A stretch of 64,000 nt of DNA from NCBI GenBank assembly GCA_037577475.1, contig CM075194.1, forward strand, positions 23,320,992 to 23,384,991. The letters are read 5' to 3'. The notes under the pieces are model-generated. The model had not been told where the DNA came from. It ran no database searches and worked only from the letters and a program-made list of their open reading frames with translations. This document shows positions 44,001 through 54,120 of the stretch, piece after piece. This DNA is from Chaunax sp. Z400. Lineage: Eukaryota > Chordata > Actinopteri > Lophiiformes > Chaunacidae. The first letter of the stretch is position 1; the number at the start of each line of letters is the position of its first letter. Position numbers and translations under genes: made by a program.

Positions 44001-46697
44001 AATATGATGATTTCACTGATGTTCTAAAAAAGTCACAAACTACAGTAAAAACCACAACATACCAAGTATCACAATTGGAAGTAGCAGCACAACAGCACAT
44101 TATGCCAAAGTGGTAATACTACATATATTATGTGGTTGATAGCACTGGAGTAAATATGAAACTGTAGCCCTCTCTGCATGAAGACTGGAAACAGGGAGAC
44201 AGCTTGACTGGTTCTGCCCAAAGAAAATACACCTACCAAATGGGCCCAGTGGAAACATCTTCTAACAAGCTGCTGGATGTAACTTCACACATAGCTGAAG
44301 CTGCACCATACAGACAAGGGAGCAGTGTCATCTCCTCTTCTAACTCTCGGCAACATAGTCAATAAGTTTATGACCCCAAACTTTGAACTCCTCCTCCTCA
44401 TATTGCATTTCAGTCTTTTATCTTCTTCACTTTGGGCTGAAAACCACAAACACCTTCACATGCGATGCTTCTTTACCCTCAAATAAAGGTGTCATGTGTA
44501 AAGTTGCCGTTCTGACAGTAGAGCACTTTGGCATCACAGAAATGGTGATTATGACAGTGTATACTTCAGTAGGGCTGAAGTATTATGGCCTGGATGTAAT
44601 ATGAGGTTATAACTTCCTGCCAGCGCTACAAGTTTCTGTCATTTTATGAGTCTAGTAGATGGATGAGTGAGATTTACCATCACCAGCTTACCACTTTCTG
44701 TTTCTGCTTTCCTGTAGGAGGGCAGAGAAGACAGCGACAGTGATGTCAGGAGCGACGTCACCATAATATGTCAGAAACATTCAAACATGCTTTCCATCAT
44801 AACTCTTAGCAAAGGAAACCTATCAAGGATGACCGGCATGATAAACATGGAAAAAGAGTTTCTATTGTCCTATGGTTATATTCACAAAGTCACATGACTG
44901 CGGTTCAGGGGGGGTTCATAGTCTTGTCGTTGGGTTCACACTGTTGTAAGCCCCAGTCTCAGAGCGCCTGCAGTCCTCAACTGGAGGAAGAGGAGGATCA
45001 TGGGAAAATGTACCAACAACTCTACGCAATGAACTTATGCTCTATGCAGAGACACGGGAAAGATTTAGAGACTTAATCTCTCTATGTTGCTGCGATTCAG
45101 GAAGCTTGGCTCTAAGCTGCCAGTTGGCTTTTAACAACCCCCTCCCCCTGTTCAATGTCCTCACCTGCAGAGGATATGAGGGGTCGGATAGAGGCAGAGA
45201 CCTCATCCTCTACACTGGAAGAAGAGTTCCCTCCAGACTTACTGGAAAAGACAAGAGGGGATAAAGAAAAACACAAACACACCTTGGTATTAATGTGGAA
45301 AATGACCCGTGTCAGTCTTTCACTTCATGTGTCCAGATTTTAAAGACTGATACCAGACTACCCTGCATAGCACACATGTATTTATGACACCTGGGCTAAG
45401 CAGCACACAGTGAAAAGGCTGAAATCTACAGCTCATCAGTTACACAAGATCATAATCTAGAAGTTAAAAACAGGCAAGCTGCAGTCTAATGAGATCAGTA
45501 TAACCTCAGCATGAAGGCCTGGGAAGTGCACAAGAGTTATTGTTCAAATTCTGGCTGACAGAACCTTCCAGACACATTAGACACATTAGACACATAGGGA
45601 CAGTAGGAGGTGGACAGGACTGCTGACTACGGCTACTGAAACTGTTCAGCTGGTACAGTGAGTAGAAGCAATGGAGTAAACATTCAGGAGTAGATGTCTG
45701 AGAGCTTCCTAGCTTCTTACCAAAGAGTTGGTGAATCTCTGCTACTGTATGTGATATTTTATGTCTGTCAGTCTAACCAAAGTCTGCTCAGGATCTGGAC
45801 TGACACCCGCTGTGTCTCCACTCTGCAGCTGCAGTGCAGAACAAAGCTGCTTGTGTGGACGCACAGGTGATGCATGAAGCTTTAGGAGGAGGTGAAAGTC
45901 AAGGCAATGAAAAGAAGAGTAATGCTTCTTTTGACCAGGTGATGAAGGTCATCGAGCTCAGGGCTGTTCATTAATGCTAAACGAGCAAAGTGAAAATGTG
46001 CATCTTTTCCATAGAGGGTCGGTGAAAACCACATTTCCCATCAGAGGTTACTTTAAGTACTGCGTGACCTTAAAACTGGTGAGACGAGCGTGTTTTTCTT
46101 ACCCTTGGACTCGTCCTCTCTTTTGCTCCTGCAGGAGCCAGATGTTCTCAAGCTTCAGAGGACTGGGGATGAAGCCGATCTCACAGCCCTCCTTCACTAG
46201 TCGGCCGATCCACCAGTCATTGTTGAACTTCTGAGAAGGATAGAAAGAAGGAACAAAAACACGAGGACCTGGGAATCCCTGGATCAGTCAGAGTTTGTGT
46301 GTTTGATCAAGAAGACGACGTGGACCTCTTTTATGTGGAGGAAATCCTTGGCGTCGAAGGAGATGGCTGTGGCTGGTACTGGAACATCCTCATCCAGCGC
46401 ACCACAGTAGCTGACGTTGGTCCTCACAGCGAAAGCCACAGGTTTAGTCTGGAGGATTAAAACATTGACATTAACTCTCTAATGGCCAGTGTCACTACTA
46501 GTCTGTGTATATAAAGCTACCTTAGCTCTCTCCAGTTGAGTGGTGGCCTGCTGCTCCCTCTCCTGGCGGCTCTGTCCCGGTCCATGGCTCTGGCTTGGGC
46601 TCTGGCTCTGGACCTGGGCCTGAGCCTGCACCTCCCGCTCCTCCTCCAGAGAGACATCTGAGTCTGATGGTCTGCTAGTGTATGAATTAGCTGAGCC
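41093..46697 (-). CDS. cacnb4: Voltage-gated calcium channel beta-4 subunit, 3' part with lesions
   Basis: Exons (minus): 46697-46521 (start of SH3 region), 46448-46326 and 46230-46103 (SH3: 'SYCGALDEDVPVP', 'NNDWWIGRLVKEGCEIGFIP'), 45241-45165, 44711-44692 (20-base 'KQKQKV' exon), 43815-43735 ('TEHIPPYEVVPSMRPVVLVG'), about 43604-43544, 43324-43215 (110 bases), 42667-42516 (152 bases; guanylate-kinase-like domain), about 42069-41978, 41876-41723, 41353-41093. The C-terminus 'SPGSYSHDSRHRL' and 'DENCHNERA' point to beta-4. The subunit binds the channel alpha-1 AID helix and controls trafficking and gating. N-terminal exons were not found. Lesions: exon at 43544 keeps only its 3' half and has an in-frame TAA; the exon ending 41978 lost its acceptor and first codons to a minisatellite; the 154-base exon is out of phase with the last. 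The first exon has an extra Q/S-rich insertion. Confidence 0.8.
42069..42510. repeat. 33-bp minisatellite at a cacnb4 exon edge
   Basis: Thirteen full units of 33 bases plus a partial one, each starting TCTCCCAGTG and containing 'GTGTTTTCATTGG'. Units are nearly identical (a few C/T and G/A variants). Being a multiple of 3, the array keeps the frame of the preceding exon open on the minus strand (11-residue units T-G-R-Q-P-M-K-T-H-L-S), but the following exon is in another frame. Confidence 0.93.
44155..44260 (+). repeat. Dispersed fish repeat fragment
   Basis: 'TGAAGACTGGAAACAGGGAG', 'ACAGCTTGACTGGTTCTGCC' and 'AAAATACACCTACCAAATGG' follow a repeat common in fish introns. Related fragments lie at 18330-18430 (-), 37310-37400 and 38990-39130. 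Confidence 0.55.
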
Positions 46698-46703
46698 CTG
46701 CAA

Positions 46704-48655
46704 GCAGAAATCAGCAGGTTACTGGAGCTGCATTTCCAGCAGCATGATGCATCTGCTCCATCTTTGGCGACGGTAAATAGACTACCGATCCTGTTTGGTC
46801 ACAACCAGAGAACCCAGTCAGAGCTGCAGGCACACAGAGGCAATCAAAACCAGTCTACACCTTTCTGTCAGCCAGAGGTGCTGTAAAAAGTTACAATGGA
46901 AAATGGCCATGTATAAAAGAAGGATGAGCTTCTTCAAACTGTATATATATAACTTTGTGTTTTAGTGTCTGTCACTGCAGAAGCACTGAGAACCTATATG
47001 ATCGTGGCTCCTGGATGCTTCCTGCTAACAGACAGGCTGACAGCTTGATACTTTTCACACCAGAAATACCATAGAAATCTATGAGAGAGTTGTGTTTTAC
47101 CCACTTGAAGCCACCATTTGTTGTTTGTCTCCAACACATTCGCTCACATATCTCCTCTCTCATCCACACGCAAACAAATTTGCTTCAGCTGGATGAACAC
47201 TTGGCCCCCGTGCTGCAGCGACAACTCTAAATGTTTTTTTCTTTGATATCCAATAGGAGGCTTAACATCCTCATTAGATCATATCAGCACCCTCTCTCAC
47301 ACACACACATGCACGTGAAGGAAGAAGTATCTCTGTCCGACACTCCCTCCCCTGTGCAAATAATCATGAAATCTCCTCATTGGAGGAGGTCATGTGATCG
47401 GTGCCGTTTGTTTGTTTGTGCGTTTGTAAGCAGGACAACTCAAAAAGTGCAAATTGAGCAAATTTCAATCACATTTTGTGGAAAGGTGGGTGGTTTTTTG
47501 TGACAGGATATATGGGGAGAGAGAGTGAGCAGCAAAGGGCCGTGAGTGGGAATCAAACACATGGCCACCACGGTAGGACTGCAGCCTATAATTAATGTCC
47601 AAATTATTGCCCATGGTCATCATTGGCATGTGTAGGCGTGCCATGATGGCTGACGTCTGCTTTCATGAGAACCTCGTAGTACAGAAGATAAAACACAGGC
47701 GTGACAAAGGCTGTAGTCTATAATGGGTGCATACAATAAATATAAGTCCAGTAGATATTTTTGCTGCTTTAATTGTTGTGAAATACCGGTTTTGAAGTCA
47801 TAGCATTGGTAACACTCTGGTAGCACCACAAGCCACTTTAAGGCACTATTCTTCACAGCAAAGTCTGTGGAATATCTCTGCTATCACATCTACATTTGGC
47901 TTTCAAAAACAAAGGTCCTCCTGGTCCTCCTTTAGATATTCATTGGATTTCATTTCAAAAACATCTGTAGATTCAGGGCTACTTCGATGAAGGGTGTTGG
48001 GTCAAAACTTCAACTGAAACATTTTTAAAACTATTTATTAGTGTCTATAAATGACATTTTAGACTGAGCGACACTTGTTAGTTAGCACGCCACTCTACTG
48101 TGAGTGTAGAGTGTGTAACAGTTATATTATATAGCAGAGCCAAATGTCAAGAATTTAGGGTTTATAAGCTATCAGGTAAGAAGTAAATTCAGATGAGTTA
48201 CTGTCTGTCATTTGCACTTAAACGCTGTGAATCTTTTCCTCTGAAGAACTGAACCTGCTATGTGTGATTAACTTTGACTACAGCTAATTAAAAAGCATTC
48301 AGAGTTGTCAGTCAGTGGGGAAAAGACCAGCCAACCTTCCAAAACTCCTGCCCCCTGAAACCTTTGTATTAGATGGTGTGTTACGTTAAAAGAAATGAGA
48401 AAATCAAGTTGACTATCCACCTTGTTCACTTTTTATATCGTTCATCAAATGTTATATTTAATTTGTTGTTTTGTGCACACTGTTTTGTGCATACTCAGTG
48501 ATTGTGAAGGCGCAGTGAAGCATTCCTCTCCTCATTTCTGTGTGCAGCACAAGACAAGCAACAAGACAGGAGCCCACAAAAATGCATTAAAGATGTAATG
48601 AACAAAGTCACTCAGTGCTGTACATGTGCTAAGGCTATAAAGTGGAACAAAAATG
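46704..48655. other. Non-coding; SINE-like repeat at 47495-47600
   Basis: Upstream of the first visible cacnb4 exon. 47495-47600 ('GACAGGATATATGGGGAGAG', 'GGGAATCAAACACATGGCC') is a partial copy of the repeat at 10890. No cacnb4 N-terminal exon was recognised. Confidence 0.45.
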
Positions 48656-48659
48656 AGTT

Positions 48660-49205
48660 AATGTGAGTATAGGACGACTGGGGACTGACAAGGGTCTCAG
48701 AAGACCTGCTGGAGGGCAGTGGGAGGCCTTGTTGCGGATACACTGTGCAAGCAGTAACATAGGACCTTGTGTCCGTCTCCATGTCTGGCCACCAGAAGTG
48801 TCTTTTGAGGACAGCTAGTGTACGAGTAACTCCCAAGTGGCGTCCCAAACCGAGAGGTGCGAGCCCACTGCAGGACCTGAGAACGAACAGAGCTGGGGAC
48901 AAACAGACTGTTAGCAGGTCCAGAGCCTGGATCAGGTTGCTGTAGGAGTGCAGATCTTACAACCTGTTTGATTTCACAGGTCACTGCTGCTACCACCTGG
49001 GAGGTTGGCAAGATGTTGTCTTCCACTAGCAGGTTGGGGAACTCTGAGAATTGCCGGGAGAGGGCATCTGGCTTCACGTTGCGGGACCCAGGACGATAAG
49101 TCAACGTGAAGTTAAATCTACTGAAATACAGGGCCCACCTGGCCTGCTGGGAGTTTAGCCGCTTAGCTGACTGGATATATGCCAGATTCTTATGGTCAGT
49201 TCAAA
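48660..49205 (-). mobile_element. Gypsy-type LTR retrotransposon pol fragment
   Basis: Minus strand reads the RNase H end ('ARWALYFSRFNFTLTYRPGS', 'RNVKPDALSRQF', 49045-49200) and, after a frameshift near 48850, the integrase zinc-binding region ('HLGVTRTLAVLKRHFWWPDM'). No LTRs or remaining pol were seen. Inactive fragment. Confidence 0.75.
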
Positions 49206-50631
49206 CAATAAAAGGCAGTTCGGAGTATATAGGGCTTCGGCCCAAAGTAATGTTCTGCCTCCAAGCAGTCCAATAATATACTGACCAACATTGGAAACTC
49301 ATAATTTTAAAAACCCTGTGATTTCTATTCACTAGCCCTAATCTACTGAAACAAATAATCATGTGATACACTGAATAGACTTTTTCAAGAACCCACAACC
49401 AAAACATGTCAAATGGATCCACTGCTAATGGATGCAAAACTTGTCCACATTCACAGCCATCCCTCTCTGACATATGGTTCTAGATCCACACGTCATACAT
49501 ACAGCAATCAGGCACCACCTTAATGCATGACAATGCACTCTATGGGACGTTCAGGATCACCTGGGACATCCACACTTTCTGACTTGCAAATACTAAGGCA
49601 AAAACCAATAATCTGCACAAAAACGATTTTTCTGTATGGCTAAGGGGTGAATAAAGATGTGTGAACCATAATTTGCCTTTGATATTTAATATGGACAGGA
49701 TGGCATGACATCAAAAATATGCGTTTCTACTGATGGTCAGTAGGCTATATAATGAATCTTGCTCTGATCCGTTCAAAAGGTCTGAGGATGCTGTTTAAAA
49801 GCCAGTGAGCATTGGAGCAAAAACCCCTGACACTTATTAAACTCGCCGGAGAAGGGCTCAGGATTAGTGGTGTAAGACTCACCGGGTGTGGCTTGGGGTG
49901 CGGGCGGTGGAGCGGACTGAGGCGCCGGGCGCGGAGCAAGCGGAGGTTCCGGGGTACCGTGAATGTGGACAAGGTCCGACCGTCATCCATTAGCAGTGGC
50001 CCCCCACATCATAACACCACCACCTAACGATCACCCTGTGTACAAGTTGTCACTAAATGTGATCTCCCTTTGCAATCAGCCATAACATCTGGAACATCTG
50101 TGCTGCACGTGTCTGTAGAGTTCAGACCGTAGCATCTAAACCGCACGTTCACGTAAGTTTTTTCGGAAGTCGTGATATTATCAATTGTTTCTCTAGGACA
50201 TCAATTAGACCCGGTAAATTATCGCCTTGGCCAGGTCTTTTCAATCAGGCAGCGAAAAATCTCACATCACATCATCGTTTACTCTGAAATGCACCAATGA
50301 CTTTAATTTCTATGTTATGACTAAATGATGGTTATTCGTGATTTAACATGTTTTTGGTTGTGGGTAATTAAAAAGGTCTATTCTGTGTATCACGGTTGTT
50401 TGTTTCAGTAGATTAAGGCTAGTGAACGGAACAGCTAGTGTGTTTCCGCTGTTGGTTACGTTACGTTACGTTACGCAGTACGTAAGGATATATATAGATA
50501 GGCCTACTTCAAAAAATGCAAAAGCTAGCAAAACATTTTGATCTAGCCGTCGAGTGTTTTGGACGGTTTAACGACTTCATATCGAGAAATATACAGTAGC
50601 TTACAGTACTGAAAACCTTCTAATCTCTGTT
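49206..50631. other. Intergenic and promoter region of the acidic gene
   Basis: No gene recognised. A pentanucleotide run (GTTAC)n at about 50455-50476 and a TATA-like 'GATATATATAG' at 50488-50498 lie about 140 bases before the ATG at 50632, a possible promoter. Confidence 0.4.
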
Positions 50632-51597
50632 ATGGCCCATAATAGACCCCTCATTGCCGTGGAGCAGCAACCAGGAGCCGCCCAGCAGCAACCAGGAGCC
50701 GCCCACTACTTACATGTTCATAGCAGCGGTAAGAGGACTTTTTCCATTCATTTTATGCACGGTAAAATCATAGTGTTGGATTTTCACTGTTAGAGATGAG
50801 AGTAAAAATATATATTCGTTTCAACTGTGATAAATTAAATTTAACTACATGTGAGTTATTCTTACAAAGAGTTGTTGCTGTTAGCTAAAGTTGGACTTTT
50901 GACATTTTAATTTAACACTTCAACGCTGCTGTGTAATTTTATCGCTGACTGATTCACCTCTTTAAAAAGCCTTAAAAATGATCAGAGCTGATCAGAAATT
51001 AGTGTTTTTTATTTATTTAAATTAGGTCTGTTGGTCAAACACAGATCGGTGACTTTCCCGGTGTTTTGCTCGTGAGTCCCATCGTCGGACACACGTTTAA
51101 ACCAGAGCGCTGTTCTGCGGAGGCTCTGGGTTGGTTTGTTTAGACTGTGTCGCTTGCTTTACAGGTGAAGCTGAAACATTTAGTCCTTATCCATAGGCCT
51201 ATCCATCAAAATACACCAACAGATGGTGTTTAAGGGAGATAAAGTGACCGGTGTGTTCAATTTGTACCTATATTTAATAGCATTGAGACGCTCCCCGTTT
51301 GTTTGTCAGGTGTTTAATATTCGAGCGAGAATAGAGCTGTTTGTCATGCACATAACCATCATAGGGTAAACTGGATTATACTCTCAGACATACTGTAGGT
51401 CATGGTATTTGTTTTTTATTTCCATGCTAAGCAAAAAGCTTTTCTTCTTCACACAAACACTCTGACATGTTTTCTAGTAATTAACAGCACAACTACAAAG
51501 AAGTAGTGATCTATTATTTAGTAATTCTGACAGAAATAGGAGACTCACAACCAGTGAAAAGAAAGAAAGGAATAAAAATTTTAACCTGAAGGTTATT

Positions 51598-51694
<97 letters not shown>

Positions 51695-53694
51695 CTGTAC
51701 TGTATACAGATATATACACTACCAGTCAAAAATTTGGACACAGTTTCCCATTCAAGTGGATGGGTAACTGTGTCCAAACTATTGACTGGTACTGTACATA
51801 TAAACATATATACATTATAAATACAGTACACATACTAAATATAGAGAGAAATACATAATAATGTACAGTATAGATAGACAGATATGTATTGATTGCCAGA
51901 AAACTGTGTTTCTGATGTTTGTGTGTGTGTGTGTTGTGATTCTCCTCGCTTTACTCTTTGTACACCAGGGAAATGTCCTGTGGTCTGATCATGTGTGTAG
52001 GCCCTATTGATTGGTCTGTATCTGTTTGTTATTGTCGCTCCACCTTGTATCATGACCAGTTCATCTCACTTTATATCCATTCACTGCATTTATCTCTTTT
52101 GTTTCACATGTAAGAATGGCTTCTTTTGATCCCTGCTCACTGATTCCTTTATATCCGCTTAAACAAATCACGTTTTCCACCATAAGAAAATGTAAGATGC
52201 AGCAAATATCGGTGTCTGTCAGGCATGTATGCACCTTGGCAATGTTAGATTTCTGACTCGGCAGGTTTTTTAGAGTCCAGAGACAGTTCAGATTGACCAC
52301 ATGCAATTGTCAGGTGTATAAAATATGTATTTGTAGGAGGGGATCTTTATTAGCCACTATTTGGTAACAAATAGGCCTAGAAGCGTACGACTGCCAGCTG
52401 AGATGATGGGGTTTGGTGTAATCTCCCACGGTTTTAGAAATCTATCCAGATGAGTTGGATTTATTTTGTGATTTTTGGATCCAGATCTGGTGCATCTAAA
52501 GATGTGTATGATTGTTTGGCCCCTGGCGGTCTGCTCTACTGAGTAATATTCTAGTTTGGATATTTTTTCCTTACATTCACATCTCTCTCAATGCTGTGAG
52601 AAGTTTGTGTCCATCAGTTACATGTGTAAATACACAAGTCAAAAAGGCTCATGTTGTATTTTCTATCGTGTTGAGTTTCCAAAAACAAATTTGTTGACTT
52701 TAAACTCAAACAGCTATGCTGGATTTTTAACAACAACATATCAACAGTTTTTCCAAGCAAACTAAGCAGAGTAAACAGTGATTCTCATTAAGTTACACTT
52801 GAATGCATCACATTATTCTAATTCAGAGGCACAAATTTCATGTGACTCTTGTGTGTCAGTTTCTTAGTGATGTGTGTATTACACTCGTAGTTAGTGTATG
52901 GATTGTACTTTGTTCTAACTTTTAGTTATATTGTCGCTTATTTAATCCCAAATATTTAATGTTATGATGTTCATGATTCGAAATTTGATTGAACTTTTGT
53001 CCCTTTAGCCGGTGTACACTACATCACTGAGCGTCCTGCAGGAGATGGTCTTCCAGAACTCATCAGGATTTATGACAGCGACGAGGAAGACCCTCCGATC
53101 TACATCCCTCCTGATGAGGAAGACCCTCCGATCTACATCTTTTCTGATGAGGAAGAGGAAAGTGAGGATGACGAGGAAACGTGGTCATCCTCGGATGATG
53201 AAAGCGACGTTGACGAGCTCATGGATTCCTCTGATGACTCAGACAGAGATTCTGGATACAGTACAGTGGCTGATGATAGTGAGGACGAAGAGGACCACTA
53301 TGATGACATCAGACCCTACTCCCCTCTTGACCAGCAGCTCATCCAGGATCCTTTACCGCAGGAATGGCAACTGGAGTATTCTCCCAGTCCTAGTCCTAGT
53401 CCTAGTCCTAGTCCTTCTGCTGCTGGTGATCTTGCTGTCCCTCAGGAACCCCCAGTTTTCAGACCCCTGCAAGACCCACCTCAGCAGCAAGCCACAAGGC
53501 GGACCAGGGAAGACAGCGACACCGAGGAGGTCGGTGAGCCGAGCCAGAAGAGGACGCGTGAAGACAGCCATGAAGACTCAGCTCCCTCCACTTCAGGCCT
53601 CGGATCATCCAGGACATGCTGGCAGCGGGATGATGACAGCGACTCGGATCAGGACCTCCCCCACCCAGCGGGGATAGAGCAGCCTCCAGTTTAG
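50632..53694 (+). CDS. Unrecognised highly acidic two-exon protein
   Basis: Exon 1 50632-50728 (ATG to G|GTAAGA) and exon 2 53009-53694 (CCCTTTAG acceptor) join in frame: 260 residues ending at TAG. Exon 1 contains two 'QQPGAA' repeats. Exon 2 contains a tandem 11-residue repeat 'DEEDPPIYIPP', a very acidic stretch ('SDEEEESEDDEETWSSSDDE'), a (S-P)n run, and 'SQKRTREDSHEDSAPSTSG'. It is mostly predicted disorder with Asp/Glu/Ser, and the basic 'KRTRED' could act as a nuclear signal (inference). No known domain. The basic-plus-'STSG' tail vaguely resembles N-terminal regions of fish Pim-like kinases, but this is weak. The 613-bp exon-like array starts about 430 bases downstream and may be spliced to it. 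Confidence 0.6.
51600..51710. repeat. (TA)n microsatellite
   Basis: About 110 bases of TA with two TG interruptions, in the intron of the acidic gene. Confidence 0.95.
51717..51795. mobile_element. Small MITE-like inverted repeat
   Basis: Arms 'ACCAGTCAAAAATTTGGACA' and its near reverse complement end at about 51791, with a 20-base spacer. 'ACTACCAGTCAAAAGTTTGG'-type ends are frequent in fish genomes and belong to short Tc1-like derivatives. Confidence 0.65.
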
Positions 53695-53979
53695 TCTAGT
53701 TTATTTACATCAGGGACCATGAAAGAGAACAGATGCTTTGGACCAGATTTAGCTACCAGCTAATTTCCATCTGCAGTCCCTGGGCAGGTAATCAATACCA
53801 GTCACACACAAACCACAACACACTACACAAAAAACACAGTACAAAAAAAAAAAAAAATGCAATCATTGTAAAATATAAGAACAAGTTGTTAAGAGGATTC
53901 AACTGTTAATGAATTCCTATTGTGTCGAAAGTTAGCTAAGTTATATTTCAGTCAGTTCTACAACTGGGGGGGGCTGTGT
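53695..53979 (+). other. 3' sequence of acidic gene
   Basis: No coding sequence. Short A-run at 53840-53855; no clear AATAAA between the stop and the hairpin, which leaves open splicing onto the array. Confidence 0.35.
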
Positions 53980-54116
53980 GGGGGAGAGCGGTCTCTGGTG
54001 AGTTTGACATCTGGGGGGAAGAGGGGGCGCTGGGCGGGGGAGAAAGGCGCCTCTCCCCGACCCAGCATCCCCTCCCTCACCTCAGATGTCAAACACACTG
54101 GAGGTCTCTCCCCCCA
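53980..54116. repeat. Near-perfect hairpin centred on GGCGCC
   Basis: Arms of about 68 bases read outwards from GGCGCC (54046-54051): left 'GTGAGTTTGACATCTGGGGG', right 'ACCTCAGATGTCAAACACAC', plus matching G-rich and C-rich ends ('GGGGGAGAGCGGTCTC' against 'GGAGGTCTCTCCCCCC'). Practically no loop, so a cruciform is possible. It sits directly before the first unit of the 613-bp array. Confidence 0.85.
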
Positions 54117-54120
54117 CTCC

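Noticed and set aside
49745..50027. Candidate coding frames in the GC-rich stretch
   Set aside because: Both strands are open by composition; no splice or domain support.
51474..51831. I-Y repeat frames
   Set aside because: Encoded by the (TA)n microsatellite.
53012..53677. 221-codon frame overlapping the acidic protein
   Set aside because: Shadow frame of the acidic exon; the other frame joins exon 1 in phase and has a sensible composition.
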